Assembly: GCA_015501605.1 (NCBI GenBank)
Contig: JADNRZ010000003.1
Location: forward strand, 1,798,001-1,862,000
DNA from: Panaeolus papilionaceus
Taxonomy: Eukaryota > Basidiomycota > Agaricomycetes > Agaricales
DNA: 64,000 nt
Direction of reading: 5' to 3'
Program-made: the position numbers and the translations under genes
Notes under the pieces: generated by a model
What the model was told of the DNA's origin: nothing
The model's input: only the letters and a program-made list of their open reading frames with translations
Databases searched by the model: none
Shown here: piece by piece, positions 24,900 through 38,372 of the stretch
Position numbering within the stretch: the stretch's first letter is position 1
Layout of the letters: each line of letters opens with the position of its first letter

Positions 24900-25433
24900 T
24901 GATTCGACCACCCTTGATTTATTTGTGGTGGATCATGTGGTTGGAGGTCGTAGGAGGGATTTCTTTCTACATCTCCTTTTCCTGGAATCATCAAGGAGAC
25001 GCTCGACGAATACTTTTTTTCGACTACGCCCTTCTTTCGAATGGGTGTTGTATATTTATTATCTTTTGCTTTTTTCGCTCCACCATTCTCTATTTACGCC
25101 CTTCAACACCTGCACTGATTCACTATATCACCTCCCTTACACACATTCATGTTTTATCTTATTTATTACTTTCTGCTTTTTTCATGACTGGGAAAACGAT
25201 TCACGACTGTTGTATTATATACCACACACATTGCATGCTCCCAGCACCAGCATTTTTATTTTTATGTTCGGATAATAGAAGGTTCCGCGTTGATTCAAAG
25301 TGAAGCTGAATGTGATGGAGGTATCCAATGGACGCATAAAATAGTATGGGTAACCGAAGTAGTAGAATAATACAAACGAGAAAGGTATAAAACACAACAT
25401 GGAGAAATCCGAATAGATAAAAGGTATAATGGC
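24900..25433. other. 3' flank between convergent SPT20 and SEC72
   Basis: This is an AT/CT-rich untranslated region between the two stop codons. Only chance frames are present. Confidence 0.4.
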
Positions 25434-26307
25434 CTATGCGGATGGCTGTCTCGCTTCTAACAGCTTTTCTTGCACTTGCTTTTCGACACGCTCAATGTCG
25501 GCAAGGAAAGTAAGAAGTTCCTAAAATTCAGCATGTCAACATTCACATCCGAGGTTAGACCAATAGTAACAAAACTGCTACGTACGTTGCTTGTAGGCTC
25601 GAAATCAAGACCAAGACGGACGGCCTCTGCTGCGTCCTTGTACTGACGAAGACCGAGGAGTGCTTTTGCTTTCCTAAAGTGACCTTTACTCCAGTTGCGG
25701 CGAATGGAGATGACGGTTTCTGCGTCGGCGAGAGCGGAGACGTAGTCTTGCATGTCGAAGTAGGCTGCTGATCTGTTTGAAATGATTGTGGAGAGCTCTT
25801 CACGCATGATTCCGTTGGTCTCCCATGGTGGACGCTGAACTGCCAGCGTAGCAGCTGCTGAGTAGCGCTGAACGGCTAGTTCTGCTTTACCTTGCTTAAA
25901 GAAAGTCTAATGACAAAAATTAAGATAGGTAATTATTAGAGCAGAGCGTTATAACTTACGTTTCCTTCTTCCTTTGTAGCCGTAACCATCTGAGATAGTT
26001 TCTGAGATACAATGTTGGCTGGTGGAGGACAGAGCAAGTTTGGGTTGGCGGCGAGTAATTTTGATAGTCTGTTTGTGTTGATAAAATCAACGTTGCAGTC
26101 GTCACATTTCTCCAATTTATGAGAATCGCAAACAGCAATGGTATTATCTGAAGCGAGCGCCAAAGGACTAGGAACGAAATCCTGGTCAATGAGAGCCTGT
26201 GCCGTTGGGTCTACAGCTGGAAATGCTGGTGACTGTGGAGTCTGTGCTGGTTGAGCATGAGAATGGGAATGTTCTTCACCAGGAGCATGTGTGTGTGAGT
26301 GGGACAT
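25434..26307 (-). CDS. SEC72: Sec72-like TPR subunit of ER translocation
   Basis: Sec72 is a cytosolic TPR subunit of the Sec63 complex in post-translational import into the ER. The start MSHSHTHAPGEEHSHSH is His-rich, and the in-frame upstream codons are not used here because this start fits related proteins. Next is DNTIAVCDSHKLEKCDDCNV, a CxxC-bearing block, then FINTNRLSKLLAANPNLLCP. After an intron the TPR part begins EEGNTFFKQGKAELAVQRYS. It continues ELSTIISNRSAAYFDMQDYV and ADAETVISIRRNWSKGHFRK, with KALLGLRQYKDAAEAVRLGL and a last exon ending LLEARQPSA. Two to three TPR units are present, and the length is about 240 residues. It is divergent from DED1, with about 300 bp between starts. 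Confidence 0.8.
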
Positions 26308-26609
26308 GGTTAAAGCTGAAGACGGAGAAATGCCACGTCCAATACATTTCAAACGCGCAACGTAGATCGAAAATGGACACAGCCACTTAAGAATGTGATC
26401 GTGAGAATTAATGTAATGATTAGTCAGCTTACGGAGTTTCTGGCATTATGGTGACAATTTTTCAAGCGGCAGTCAGCAAAACGCTCTTTGATTATCCCCA
26501 CCATCATCCATCTTAGAAACTTTTTTTTTTCTTATTTCATTCTTTTTGACGAAAAAGAAAAACTATCAATCCAAAATTCAATTTTCAGACCTTTTAATTC
26601 TTCTTTAAT
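26308..26609. promoter_or_regulatory. divergent promoter SEC72/DED1
   Basis: This 302 bp segment carries long T and pyrimidine runs (about 26,518-26,545) just upstream of the DED1 start, typical of promoters of highly expressed fungal genes. Confidence 0.4.
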
Positions 26610-28764
<2,155 letters not shown>

Positions 28765-30673
28765 ACCCTCCATCTACGATTACAGCTCCCGGAGAAACCT
28801 CTTAATTGAGTGTACGCTCTGTGTTCACCCGTCTCGTCCCTTTTGCCTATCCTTTACACAGAAACAGAGTCTATCCCGCTAAACCTAAAAAAAAAATTCC
28901 CGGATTCCCTTTCATGATCTTATGTTCTCCATTTCCCTAATGCATACTCGACACCGATCAACCTACCGACCTAGATTTTATAATCGTTCTGCTGCTTCCC
29001 CGTAATGAATTCACGACTTGAACACCCACTCGGTTCGCCAACATCGCATTTCACCCCTTTCCCATCCCTTTCCACGCGAACCCGAGCTATTTTTCGAATG
29101 ATAGAGGCCTTTTATTTTCTGGCTTGTGCCCTGTATGATATCTAGAATGTTCGATGTATGACGATAACGACCTCCCGAATCGGCTACTCTGCCACTTTAC
29201 CCCGACCACACCTCAACGGTCGACTTTCCCCATTTTGCAACACTCTGTCGATTCACACACTGGTCTTTGTTTTGTACATCATCGCTGTTTAATTCGTTCT
29301 CTGCGACATCCTACCCGCGACGACAAGAGGCCTTGATAGGCTCTTCTTTCCCTCTCCAAAATTATCATACACCTGCATAGGAGCCGGCATACATTACACA
29401 TCATCTTCATAGACGCGGGCGATTTTTTCTCCCAATTTCAATATAGCGACCCCATTCCTAGACGTTGTAGTTTAATATCGGCATGGGGTCGGATTCTTCA
29501 TCCTACCCAACAACCCTCGTCTGTGTTTCTGTTCCCAATTCTACCTCTATCATTCCAATCCCAGTCCAAGTTCAGGTTTTGTCTTCGCATGTTTCTTCTA
29601 TATTTTTTCCTCTCTATTCATTGACACTTTTCAATAACTTGTCATTGTTTCATTCCTCAAAATTTGGCATTTGCATTGGATTATCCTGTTTGGCACAACG
29701 CATCTTTTTATCGTTTCCTTCTCACTTGTCTCCTTTTTGATCGCATCTCTTTTTTTTCTTGTTGGGCATACAACGGACAATGCATACCTCTAGCATATGG
29801 ACACGTTTTTAAGATATCCAACACCATCCATTATCGTTTTGGACTTGATACTATTTCATCATCTTATCACCACCGCCACCACTGCGGTGGTCATCATCCC
29901 CATATTCAAGCTCAAGGCGCTTTTTCTTCTCTTCTCACTCCCTCATCCATTCTTCGCCTTGTCGTATCTTTTTTTGTGTCTCTTGTCTGTTTGTCTGCCT
30001 CTCTTGTGTCATTTGTGTTGTGTTGTACAGTTTTATTTGCATGCCGAATTTTTTCTCTTTTTCTCGTTGTATTTTGTTTCCATTTCTTCTCTTGTCCTTT
30101 TTTTCTTTACTACTTTTTCCCTCCTTTTTCTCTCTTTTTGTAGGTGCAGCAGCAGCACATCAACCCCACCCTTATCACTCACACCCGCACCCACCACATA
30201 TCCCTTAAATCCCCGATTATCGATTATTGTATCGTTTAGGTCTACTTTAGTTTACATACATACATTGTTTTGTTGATTACCTTGATCGTGTCGAGCGGCT
30301 TATATGATTACCTTTTTTGCCCGAGTTTGCTTCCATCATCCTCGTCTCTATTTGATATCTCTAACAACTTGAACGACAATGCTACGTAAGTTGGTTGCAG
30401 GTGCGATTTAAGCTGGCAGAATGTTCTCGATCCAGAATCACCTTGTATTCAAGACAGAATCGGTGTTAAAATGCGAGACATCGTACCTCCGATGGTCATG
30501 AAGTCCTTGGTAGCTGATAATCAGCGATGTGTATGTGGTTCCGTTGATATTGGTGCGATATGTTAATTGAAATGACTAGACCAAAATATAATCACAATTC
30601 TAAGATAAAACGTAGACTATCTTCTTTTGAATTGTAGTTTATACTGACATAGAAAATCAAAGAAACAAAAAGA
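28765..30673. other. long non-coding pyrimidine-rich stretch after DED1
   Basis: About 1.9 kb lies between the DED1 stop and the tRNA gene. The first part is probably the DED1 3' UTR. From about 29,480 to 30,270 the plus strand is strongly T/C-rich with runs of T and CT. Frames here (for example 29,483-29,740 and 29,664-30,143) are very rich in Phe, Leu and Ser, as expected from pyrimidine runs, and I do not accept them as genes. A His-codon run at about 29,860-29,910 and a possible exon after 30,142 leave open a small spliced gene or a non-coding RNA. Confidence 0.4.
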
Positions 30674-30755
30674 TGACCGAGACAGGGGTCGAACCTGCAA
30701 TCTCCTGATTCGCGCTGAGTCGTAGTCAGACGCGATGCCATTTCGCCACACGGCC
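30674..30755 (-). tRNA. tRNA-Arg(ACG) with a 10 nt intron
   Basis: On the minus strand the cloverleaf reads: acceptor GGCCGTG pairing with CTCGGTC (one U-U mismatch), D stem GCGA/TCGC, and anticodon stem TCTGA/TCAGG. The anticodon loop CTACGA(A) has anticodon ACG at 30,721-30,723. The variable loop is AGATT and the T arm is GCAGG-TTCGACC-CCTGT. A 10 nt insert, CTCAGCGCGA, sits one base 3' of the anticodon, the canonical position for nuclear tRNA introns. Without it the mature tRNA is 72 nt. The ACG anticodon becomes ICG and reads CGU/CGC/CGA arginine codons. Confidence 0.9.
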
Positions 30756-31954
30756 ATGTTTGATCTGCTATCACGCGCTTATTAGGGCGCTAAACATGGC
30801 GTGGTAGGATCCTGAGTAGATGCTTTTCATCCAGTTTCAACTGTTGTTAATAGCTGTGAGTATGTAATGGATAAGGAGGTATGGCCATAGTGTCATAAAT
30901 ACGGTGAGGGAGTTGGACATTAGACGAAGCAAGGTCTTCAGAGTGTCTGGGTTTTGGCATCTTATGGAGTTGACCCTAACTCCTTGAATATGCTCCGGGT
31001 ATCGAGCCGAAGGCTAAATCAGCGATTGATCGTCGTTGGTGCCGAAAAATAGCCAACTACCTAACTATTTACACTGATTCCCTTTGCCACACTAATATAT
31101 TTAACACCAGTCTTGTGGACACTTGGTGTTAGTTGTACCAGTGGTCCTTGTGAGCAAAGCGTACCTGGCGTGAATATCGAGGTATCGTGATTGTTTCTCT
31201 CTCAGTTAAAATAGTCCGGTGTGTCCTAATCTCCGCTCTGACCTATGCCTCGTGCGCTGTGTGCCACCTCAGCTGTATAATTCAACACTTGGGAAGCTAT
31301 GTTTGTAATGTTGTCCTAATTTGTCTGTCTTTTAACATGCTCCGAAACACACCTATCTGCAAATAGCAGTTGACTCAATAACGGTATGAGTAACTCATTG
31401 CCATCCAAGATGAAGTGAGAGCACAGAGTACCATTGCACACTATTACATTTCGACATGGATACCAGGATAGCAAGGGATTTGGCTTCTCGCCTGAATCCT
31501 CCTCATGGATCCTACATTGTAGCCGTTTATCAGCACGCTTACCTCGACCTCTAATTTAGAACACTAGCCGCTTACTCACATCTCGTCCACTTTTACAATG
31601 CCAGCGCATGGAGTTACACTATTTTTAACCCATCATGATGACAGTGCTGATCAGCCATTGATAGTGTGTTACTGCCTCAAATGATTTCTGCACAGACATG
31701 CTGTGTTTGGCTTTTAGATGTCCACGAGGTAAAAATAGATGTCCAATGACCGGTTTCCTCAGAGTTCCGGGTACGCAACTATCGAGCATTAGCTCTATTC
31801 TTTCTCATTTTCATCGTGCTGCAGGCTTCGTGCTTCGAATATTCGAATGATAATTATAAGCTTCACTTTCACACCCAAATAAACCTCCATGTGATGCTCC
31901 TAGATAAGACCAACCGAAGATAGACTACAATCAGTTAGCTACTGCGAGAGGTAC
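30756..31954. other. intergenic, no gene seen
   Basis: About 1.2 kb has no convincing frame. It includes the upstream region of the sedolisin gene. Confidence 0.4.
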
Positions 31955-31960
31955 TATAAA
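31955..31960 (+). promoter_or_regulatory. TATA box of the sedolisin gene
   Basis: TATAAA lies 79 bp before the start codon at 32,039. Confidence 0.5.
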
Positions 31961-32038
31961 GGACTCATTTGCCCAAGGACGATTATTCAGGTCCTGTCTG
32001 TCCCTTCACACTCACCACCCCGTTAGTTTCACGACAAC

Positions 32039-34453
32039 ATGCGCTGGGGGGCTCTTTTCCTGTTCGCTTTGGCCCAGCTTGTCGCTGCCAACCCTATCGT
32101 CAGGCGTTGGGACGACTTCTCTGAAAAGCACTCTTGGCCAGAGACCCCTCGAGGCTGGGAGTTCAAGTCAGAGGCACCCTCTAACCATGTTTTCCCAATG
32201 AGGATCGGCCTCAAACAGAATGGCATTGATGACCTCATCGCCAACCTTATGGAAATTAGCGACCCAACTCACGAACGGTATGTTCGCACAAGGCCCTTCA
32301 AGTATAATGGGACCGCTGATGCACCACAATTCTAGCTACGCGCAGCACCTGACCAAGGAGGAAGCAGAAGCTTTCGTAGCTCCTCATGCTAGCTCTGTGG
32401 AGGCGGTCGAAGCATGGCTCAATCACCATGGCGTGAGTACAGACTCTGCCCATCGATCTCCTGCAGGAGACTGGGTTACCATTCACGTCAGCATCGAACA
32501 AGCAGAACGCATGCTGAACACAAAGTACAACGTATACCATCACCCTATCTCTGGAGAAGAAGTCGTTCGAACCCTAGGCTACTCTCTTCCATCAGAATTA
32601 CACGCCCACATCGACGTCGTTGCTCCAACTACCTACTTCGGCACAACAAAAAGCATGCGTGCTACCAGCTTTGTTCAGCCAGAAATCGTAGTTGCCACCG
32701 AAGACGAGACTATGATTCTGAGGCCTGGATCCGATGCTGCAGTACCCTCAAGTTGCGCAAGAACCATAACTCCTTCTTGTCTTCGAACCCTTTACAACAC
32801 CGTCAACTATGTCCCTGCCGCAACAAACGTCAACAAGCTTGGTGTCGTGGGCTATCTGCAAGAATTCGCAATTACGGCAGATCTCAAGGTGAGCATAATC
32901 TCGTACTGGTAGGCTCCGCAGCATGCTCAGTCAACTCTCAGACGTTCTTCAGCAAATTCCGCACTGATGTTACTGCTGCTCCATCTTTCAACGCTGTCTT
33001 GGTAAATGGCGGACTTAACACCCAAAGCAGCCCTGGAGTCGAGGTACATTCGACTGCTATAACATCGAAACCTCAGCTGATGTCTTTTTAAGGCTAACCT
33101 TGATATTCAATACACGACCGGCATCTCTTTCCCGACGCCTAACACATATTACAGGTACGGACACCGTCTAGTCTCTATGTCAAAGAAAAACATGCTTACA
33201 CAGTCTTAGCACGGGCGGATCACCTCCTTTCATGGCCGATAGCTTCACAACGTCCAATACCAACGAGCCGTATCTTGATTTCCTAAACTTCATCTTGACA
33301 CAGTCGACCATTCCTCAAGTGTTTAGTACTTCTTACGGTGACGATGAGCAAACTGTTCGTATTATTCCATTAGAACAAGACACTCCAGGTTAACCCATCT
33401 TCCCGTTTGTTCACCTTCAGGTTCCCATGGACTATGCTGTCAAAGTTTGCAATATGTTTGCTCAACTTGGCTCTATGGGCACAACCGTTTTCTTCTCAAG
33501 TGGTGACGAAGGGTTCGTTTTAACTTGGAGGTTATGGATAACACCAAAACTGATTCCCAACGTAGTGTCGGAGGTGGAACCTGTCGAACCAATGATGGTA
33601 CCAACAAAGTCCTCTTCCAGCCTGCATTCCCTGCATCGTGAGTAGACGGCCTCTCGTTTGAAATTTTACCGATGAGACTGACTCGGAGCCGACACTCGAT
33701 AGCTGCCCATTCGTCACAGCCGTCGGTGGCACCGTTGGCGTTGCTCCCGAGACTGCTGTCAGCTTCTCTGGCGGTGGTTTCTCTCGCTACTTTGCTCAGC
33801 CATCGTACCAGACCACTGCAGTGAAAACTTTCCTAAATGCGATCGGTAACACCAACAACGGACTTTTCAAGTAAGTCGATTTCCCCTTTCAGTAATCATC
33901 AGTTCACCAGGCTCATCACCATTCTAGCGCCACGGGTCGTGCTTACCCAGATGTCTCTGCACAGGCCAGCGGTTTCCAAGTCGTCGTAGGTGGTCGAACC
34001 ACGTCCGTCGGTGGAACAAGTGCTAGTAGTCCGGTGAGCATGTGGTAGTCACTCCGCTTGCGAAGAAAATCTAAATGTAACTTGACTTTTATGACACTGG
34101 CAGACCGTCGCAGGAATTTTCTCTCTCCTCAACGACTTCCGCCTTTCTCAGGGAAAGACGTCGCTAGGGTTCATCAACCCACTCATTTACTCCACCGCAT
34201 CATCAGGCTTTACAGACATCACTTCAGGCTCCAACCCGGGCTGTGGAACAAATGGTATGCACCCTGTGTTACGGTCATTCCTTCATCTGAGAAACAGCCC
34301 ATGCTAACACTTACCCAGGCTTTACCGCTCGCGCAGGGTGGGATCCAGTAAGCAGCAGCACGATAGCCATCCCCATTCGTAGGCTAATTTATCTCTTTGC
34401 AGGTCACAGGCCTCGGCACGCCCAACTTCTCTGCCTTGCAAGCCCTTGTCTGA
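32039..34453 (+). CDS. secreted sedolisin (S53) tripeptidyl peptidase
   Basis: This is an acid serine-carboxyl peptidase, secreted to degrade protein. The signal peptide is MRWGALFLFALAQLVAA. The pro-domain (Pro-kumamolisin) contains RIGLKQNGIDDLIANLMEIS, TKEEAEAFVAPH, WLNHHGV and RMLNTKYNVYHHP. The mature part begins near TPSCLRTLYNTVNYVPA. The catalytic Glu and Asp lie four residues apart in NEPYLDFLNFIL. Next are VFSTSYGDDEQT and GTTVFFSSGDEG (oxyanion Asp region). CPFVTAVGGT and FSGGGFSRYF follow, and the catalytic Ser lies in GGTSASSPTVAGIFSLL. The calcium site is near AGWDPVTGLGTPNF at the C-terminus. About ten short introns split it; all joins tested kept the frame. Length is near 560 residues, normal for fungal TPPs. 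The intact pro-domain shows it is made as a zymogen. Confidence 0.94.
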
Positions 34454-36234
34454 TTCAATTTTGTCGCCTGTATTCTCTTGCCACCTTGTCCATCGATTGC
34501 TTCTGCAAATATACACGTTCATATCGTGGCGAACCAGCTCAGAAACGCTCCGCTTACCCATATCAGAAATAAATATTACACGTCCTTATCTGTTATGGGC
34601 TTTAGGAAATTGAAGGTGACGTTGATTGCGGCCTTGCAAGGGTTTGCTACCTGTGGCTTGGCTAATAAGATCGTCATTAAGTGTGCTCATGACTTCCTTC
34701 GGTGTGCATGTGAATTAAAACACTTATTTGAAGTAGGTCTTCTACCCTAGGTAGCATCGACCGAAAAAAAGGAGCTTTTGCACCCGCCATGGCAAGGCTT
34801 GTCGAGGTGTTGACCCAGAACTCGGACCTGGCCCTGACCCCACCGACGAAACGTTTTGCAATGTCATTAAACACACCCGCATCTGTCTTACCACTAAAAA
34901 TTAAGTCAATAATTAGTTGAACATGAGATACAAGTGATTCCAGGAAACCTTAAATACCGAATACTTGGCGGTCTTGCTTGTCGAACCCTTAGGTCTGGAG
35001 AGTTCCTCGTCGTGCTCACATGCGGCTACGCATGCACACACGTCCTGTTGCAAGGTCATCATCTGAGTGGAATTAGAGATGCCAAAGCCAAGCTATTGGT
35101 CACTTAGAGCCGATGCACAGCGGTTTACCGCTTGAGCAGGTAACTTGTTCGTCGATTTATCTCGCCAAAACTACCATAGATGTCTGAAAAAAGGTGAATG
35201 CGGTCTTCGGATAGCGGACCGATGGATGTGCGCTTTGTGGGAGCTTGAGAGCGCAGCATATTGACATCCACTTTTCATTGCTGGGAGAAAGAGGTAAAAC
35301 ACAGGGAGTTGGTCCCACAACGATCAAGATCTCTCGATCTCACTACATCAACTTTAATGAGTAATAGGAGTGTAGTATGGGGCATTAGAGTCATACCATT
35401 CAATATAATGAGGGAGTACCTCATAACTGATCAAATGAATACAATGCTGTGGTCAGCCACCTATCAGACGGCATACGTGTGTATTCACCTTGCAAATGAT
35501 CGATAGGCCAATCTAATCCTTTCAGCAATTGCATTGAAATCCATTAGAATCGCGAGAAAATGTGGATTGATTGCTCTGAAGAAAAGAAAAGAAATAACAG
35601 AAAGCCGTCGGGAGGCGTTTGAGACGCCGCCGTGATACGAAACGTGAGTTCAGTTGACGATTCAGACCCGTAGCCCCAGGGGATATATGGAATAAACCCT
35701 TGTTTTGAATGATTACGGGATTGAAAAAAATATCCTGAAGTCCACTGCGGTCCATAGCGCGGGTAGAGTGTCAGTAGAGTAACCCAATCCGACGTCCGCC
35801 GTACCTACCCTTCAGTCATGACCGGGCGCTTTACACAGCTCGGAGACTTGCGAGACGTGAGTGGGTAATGGTTATCAAGCGGAGTGAGCCGAGAGTCAAC
35901 ACCGGGACTGTCAAGAGTATCCACTGCCTGCGGTTCTGCGGCTGAAAACCGATAGAAATTGAATAGACGTGGAATGCCTTTCGTCTAGGAGGCACTGGCA
36001 TATCCCGAGTAATAGTCTCCCGGGCAATTGCACAAATACACAGGTACCCAGCACAGTTGCGACTCGGGTATTTTTTGGGGTCCAGAAAGCACACAAGCTC
36101 ATAGATATCGTTCATAGCAGTGTATGTGGCAAGAGACAAGACAATGGGCGCAACAAAGCAAAGACTTTGGAATTTATGAGTCCAACTTGAACATGGTAGG
36201 ACAAGATCATGATGTTGTGTGACAAATCACCCTC
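34454..36234. other. intergenic, no gene seen
   Basis: About 1.8 kb between the sedolisin stop and the hAT-like element. Short frames on both strands, such as one near 34,677-34,874 and one at 35,831-36,139 on the minus strand, have no recognisable domain. Confidence 0.35.
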
Positions 36235-37395
36235 ATTACAACTGGGGTTGGACAATTCCCGTCACTGTTGCGGCAGCGTTACAAGCTGTCACAACCCTGA
36301 ATCTGTCACCAATGTTGAGACAAGTCTCTTCTGCGAGCGATAACATCTTTCTACCCAAATTTTTTACAGGATATCACTCTAGTTACCATGTAGAACCTAA
36401 ATAGCACCAGGATTAATTGTGAATGATCTACGAATATTCAAAATGTGTGATTCAATGAACAAACAAAGATGTTGGGACTCACTCATGTTTTTGCCACCCA
36501 TTTTACCAGCTGTGTGATTCTGTTTCTGTCGCTTACTGAGTCTAGGCCTTGTAGAGCCAGTCCAATAGTAAAGTATAACAGTAGTATTAATAGTCATCTA
36601 TAGAAAACATTAATCTCAAGTTAAATCAGTGAGATACTCATCTGCTGTGTACAGAACTTACACTAGGCGGAAGACCTCAAAACGCAACGAAAAGACTCGA
36701 AAAATGTGTATTTACATACATACATGTGTTGCGCTAGTGTGGAGAGGGAAGGTATGCAACGCGACGCAATACATGTCTGCGGCGGTGTCCCTGATGCGTG
36801 TTTCGCGCCCCTGACTGATAAGGCGCGTGCTGTTGCGCGCTGTTGATGCGCTCCATTTGACACCAAAAAACTACAAGATCATAACTCCTCAGGTTCTTCA
36901 CCGATTTACATGAAATAAAATTCTAAGGCACATAAAAATGTTAGGTCTATCACGCTACGCTTTTTTCAAATTTAAATTTCTCCGTTATGGCCCTCAAACA
37001 CTTAATTTTGAGACGAAAATGGGGCTAAATGAAGTGTTTCGTTTTTTAAAAAAGCGTAGCGTTAACCGGACATGGAAATTATGAACATCTTAGTATAAAC
37101 ATTTTCATTCATATTCAAATCCTGGGGCTCTATCATGCTGCTTGATTTTCACGTTGAATTTGGCAGGGAAAAGGCTTGTTTTTGAGTATATGAGCTGTGT
37201 GGAATATTAAATTTCACAATAACATACTTAATATGTTTGAAATACATATATTAAACGTCTGATAACTATTTTATACGGTGTAGATGGTTGTAGACGACAG
37301 AGCAGACTTGTCTCAAGTATTTGGTATGTCACACAGTCTGAATCATTGTGACATTGACATCACGCACTGCAGGAATTGTCCAACCCCATTACAAC
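36235..37395. mobile_element. non-autonomous hAT-like DNA element with 8 bp target duplication
   Basis: An 8 bp direct repeat, ATTACAAC, is at 36,235-36,242 and 37,388-37,395. Inside it the ends are inverted repeats: GGGGTTGGACAATTCC at 36,244-36,259 against its reverse complement at 37,372-37,387. A second matching block, TTGAGACAAGTCT, is at 36,315-36,327 with its complement at 37,304-37,316, at the same 55 bp spacing from the first block on both sides. The element is 1,145 bp without the duplications and AT-rich in its right half. It has no transposase frame. The 8 bp duplication fits the hAT superfamily. Confidence 0.82.
36951..37062. repeat. internal inverted repeat, potential hairpin
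   Basis: ACGCTACGCTTTTTT at about 36,951-36,965 is matched by its exact complement at 37,048-37,062, with a loop of about 80 bp, inside the hAT-like element. It could be the end of a second element nested there, or a hairpin. Confidence 0.7.
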
Positions 37396-37557
37396 GCGTT
37401 ACAGCCTTGTGACTTTAATGACTTAATCCCTGTACATAACTTATACAAGTGTCCACCAGAGGCTTTATTATGACCGTCAGTAAGGTATATATATGAAAGA
37501 AAATCAATGCTAATGTTATTCTATTGTCTCTAGGATCTTACTTATTGTTATTTGCAT

Positions 37558-38238
37558 ATGAGTCGTTATGATCTTCAAGTCATTGACACTATAGATACGC
37601 CTGACTATATCAAAGGCGAACTTTCGGACGAAGGTAATAGAGCAAACTATATGTTGAAGGTTAACTCAGCATCTGATATGAGAAAAACAATCCCTCAGAA
37701 CTGGACATTCCACACTACATGATCCCACCTAACCCAGATGACTCTGAATGTACGTTCTGATTGATATTTTGTCCTTAAAATCTCTATAAAGACGACTGCA
37801 GCCGTACTGCCTTCCCAGATTCACCCTTCATATCCATATGGAAATCCTACCAGCATCAAGCACCCTTCAGCAAAGCCACGACCTGCATTTGACCCAAATT
37901 CTCGTGCATTGTTTGAGGACATGGGGTATTCTGGTGCTGGTCTAAATGGGACTCTGAGGTGGCGAGACCTCGCTCTGGATGAACTTTTACCAGTGGATGA
38001 GCAAAAGGAGGAGGCTAAGAGAGCGGCGCAAGCGCGAAAAATGGCCAGTGGGACATCCAACAACAATCCCCAGGGTCAACAGCCCCCACAAGCACAAGCG
38101 CAGCCCGATCAGACCATTGACGAGGAAGACGACGATGAGAATGACAGCGATGACGAAGACAACGACCAAGAAGATCTAGACGAAGAACTGGATGACGAGG
38201 ATGGTAACGAAATCGATGATAGTGAGGAAGAACCCTAA
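37558..38238 (+). CDS. probable anaphase-promoting complex subunit Apc13
   Basis: Three exons fit exactly: 37,558-37,633, 37,699-37,749 and 37,802-38,238 total 564 bases, or 187 residues plus stop. The N-terminal part reads DTPDYIKGELSDEELDIPHY followed by MIPPNPDDSE. This resembles the Apc13 signature, in which an acidic linker is followed by a hydrophobic-proline LPP-NPED segment. Apc13 is a small scaffold peptide of the APC/C ubiquitin ligase. The rest includes SIKHPSAKPRPAFDPNSRAL and LFEDMGYSGAGLNGTLRWRD, then a Gln/Pro-rich linker and a very acidic tail of Asp and Glu. The tail is longer than usual for Apc13. The gene is convergent with RRP4 and could also be an unrelated small nuclear protein. 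Confidence 0.55.
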
Positions 38239-38372
38239 TTCATTGAGCACACCATCATCACTCAAATATTTAACCCCTGACACTCGGGGTAAGGAATTAT
38301 CACTTTGACTCTCATGATGAAATCCAAAGCTAATATTGGATAAAGTGAAGTGCTATACTGGGAAATAAATTT

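Noticed and set aside
22133..24911. Long minus-strand frames opposite the SPT20 tail
   Set aside because: They are Leu/Arg/Cys-rich shadows of CAG/CCA repeats and have no independent support.
29483..30276. Phe/Leu/Ser-rich frames downstream of DED1
   Set aside because: Composition is explained by T/C runs; no start context or splice set gives a consistent protein.
35831..36139. 102-codon minus-strand frame next to the hAT-like element
   Set aside because: I looked for a transposase fragment but saw no hAT dimerisation or DDE motifs, and the frame lies outside the element's target duplication.
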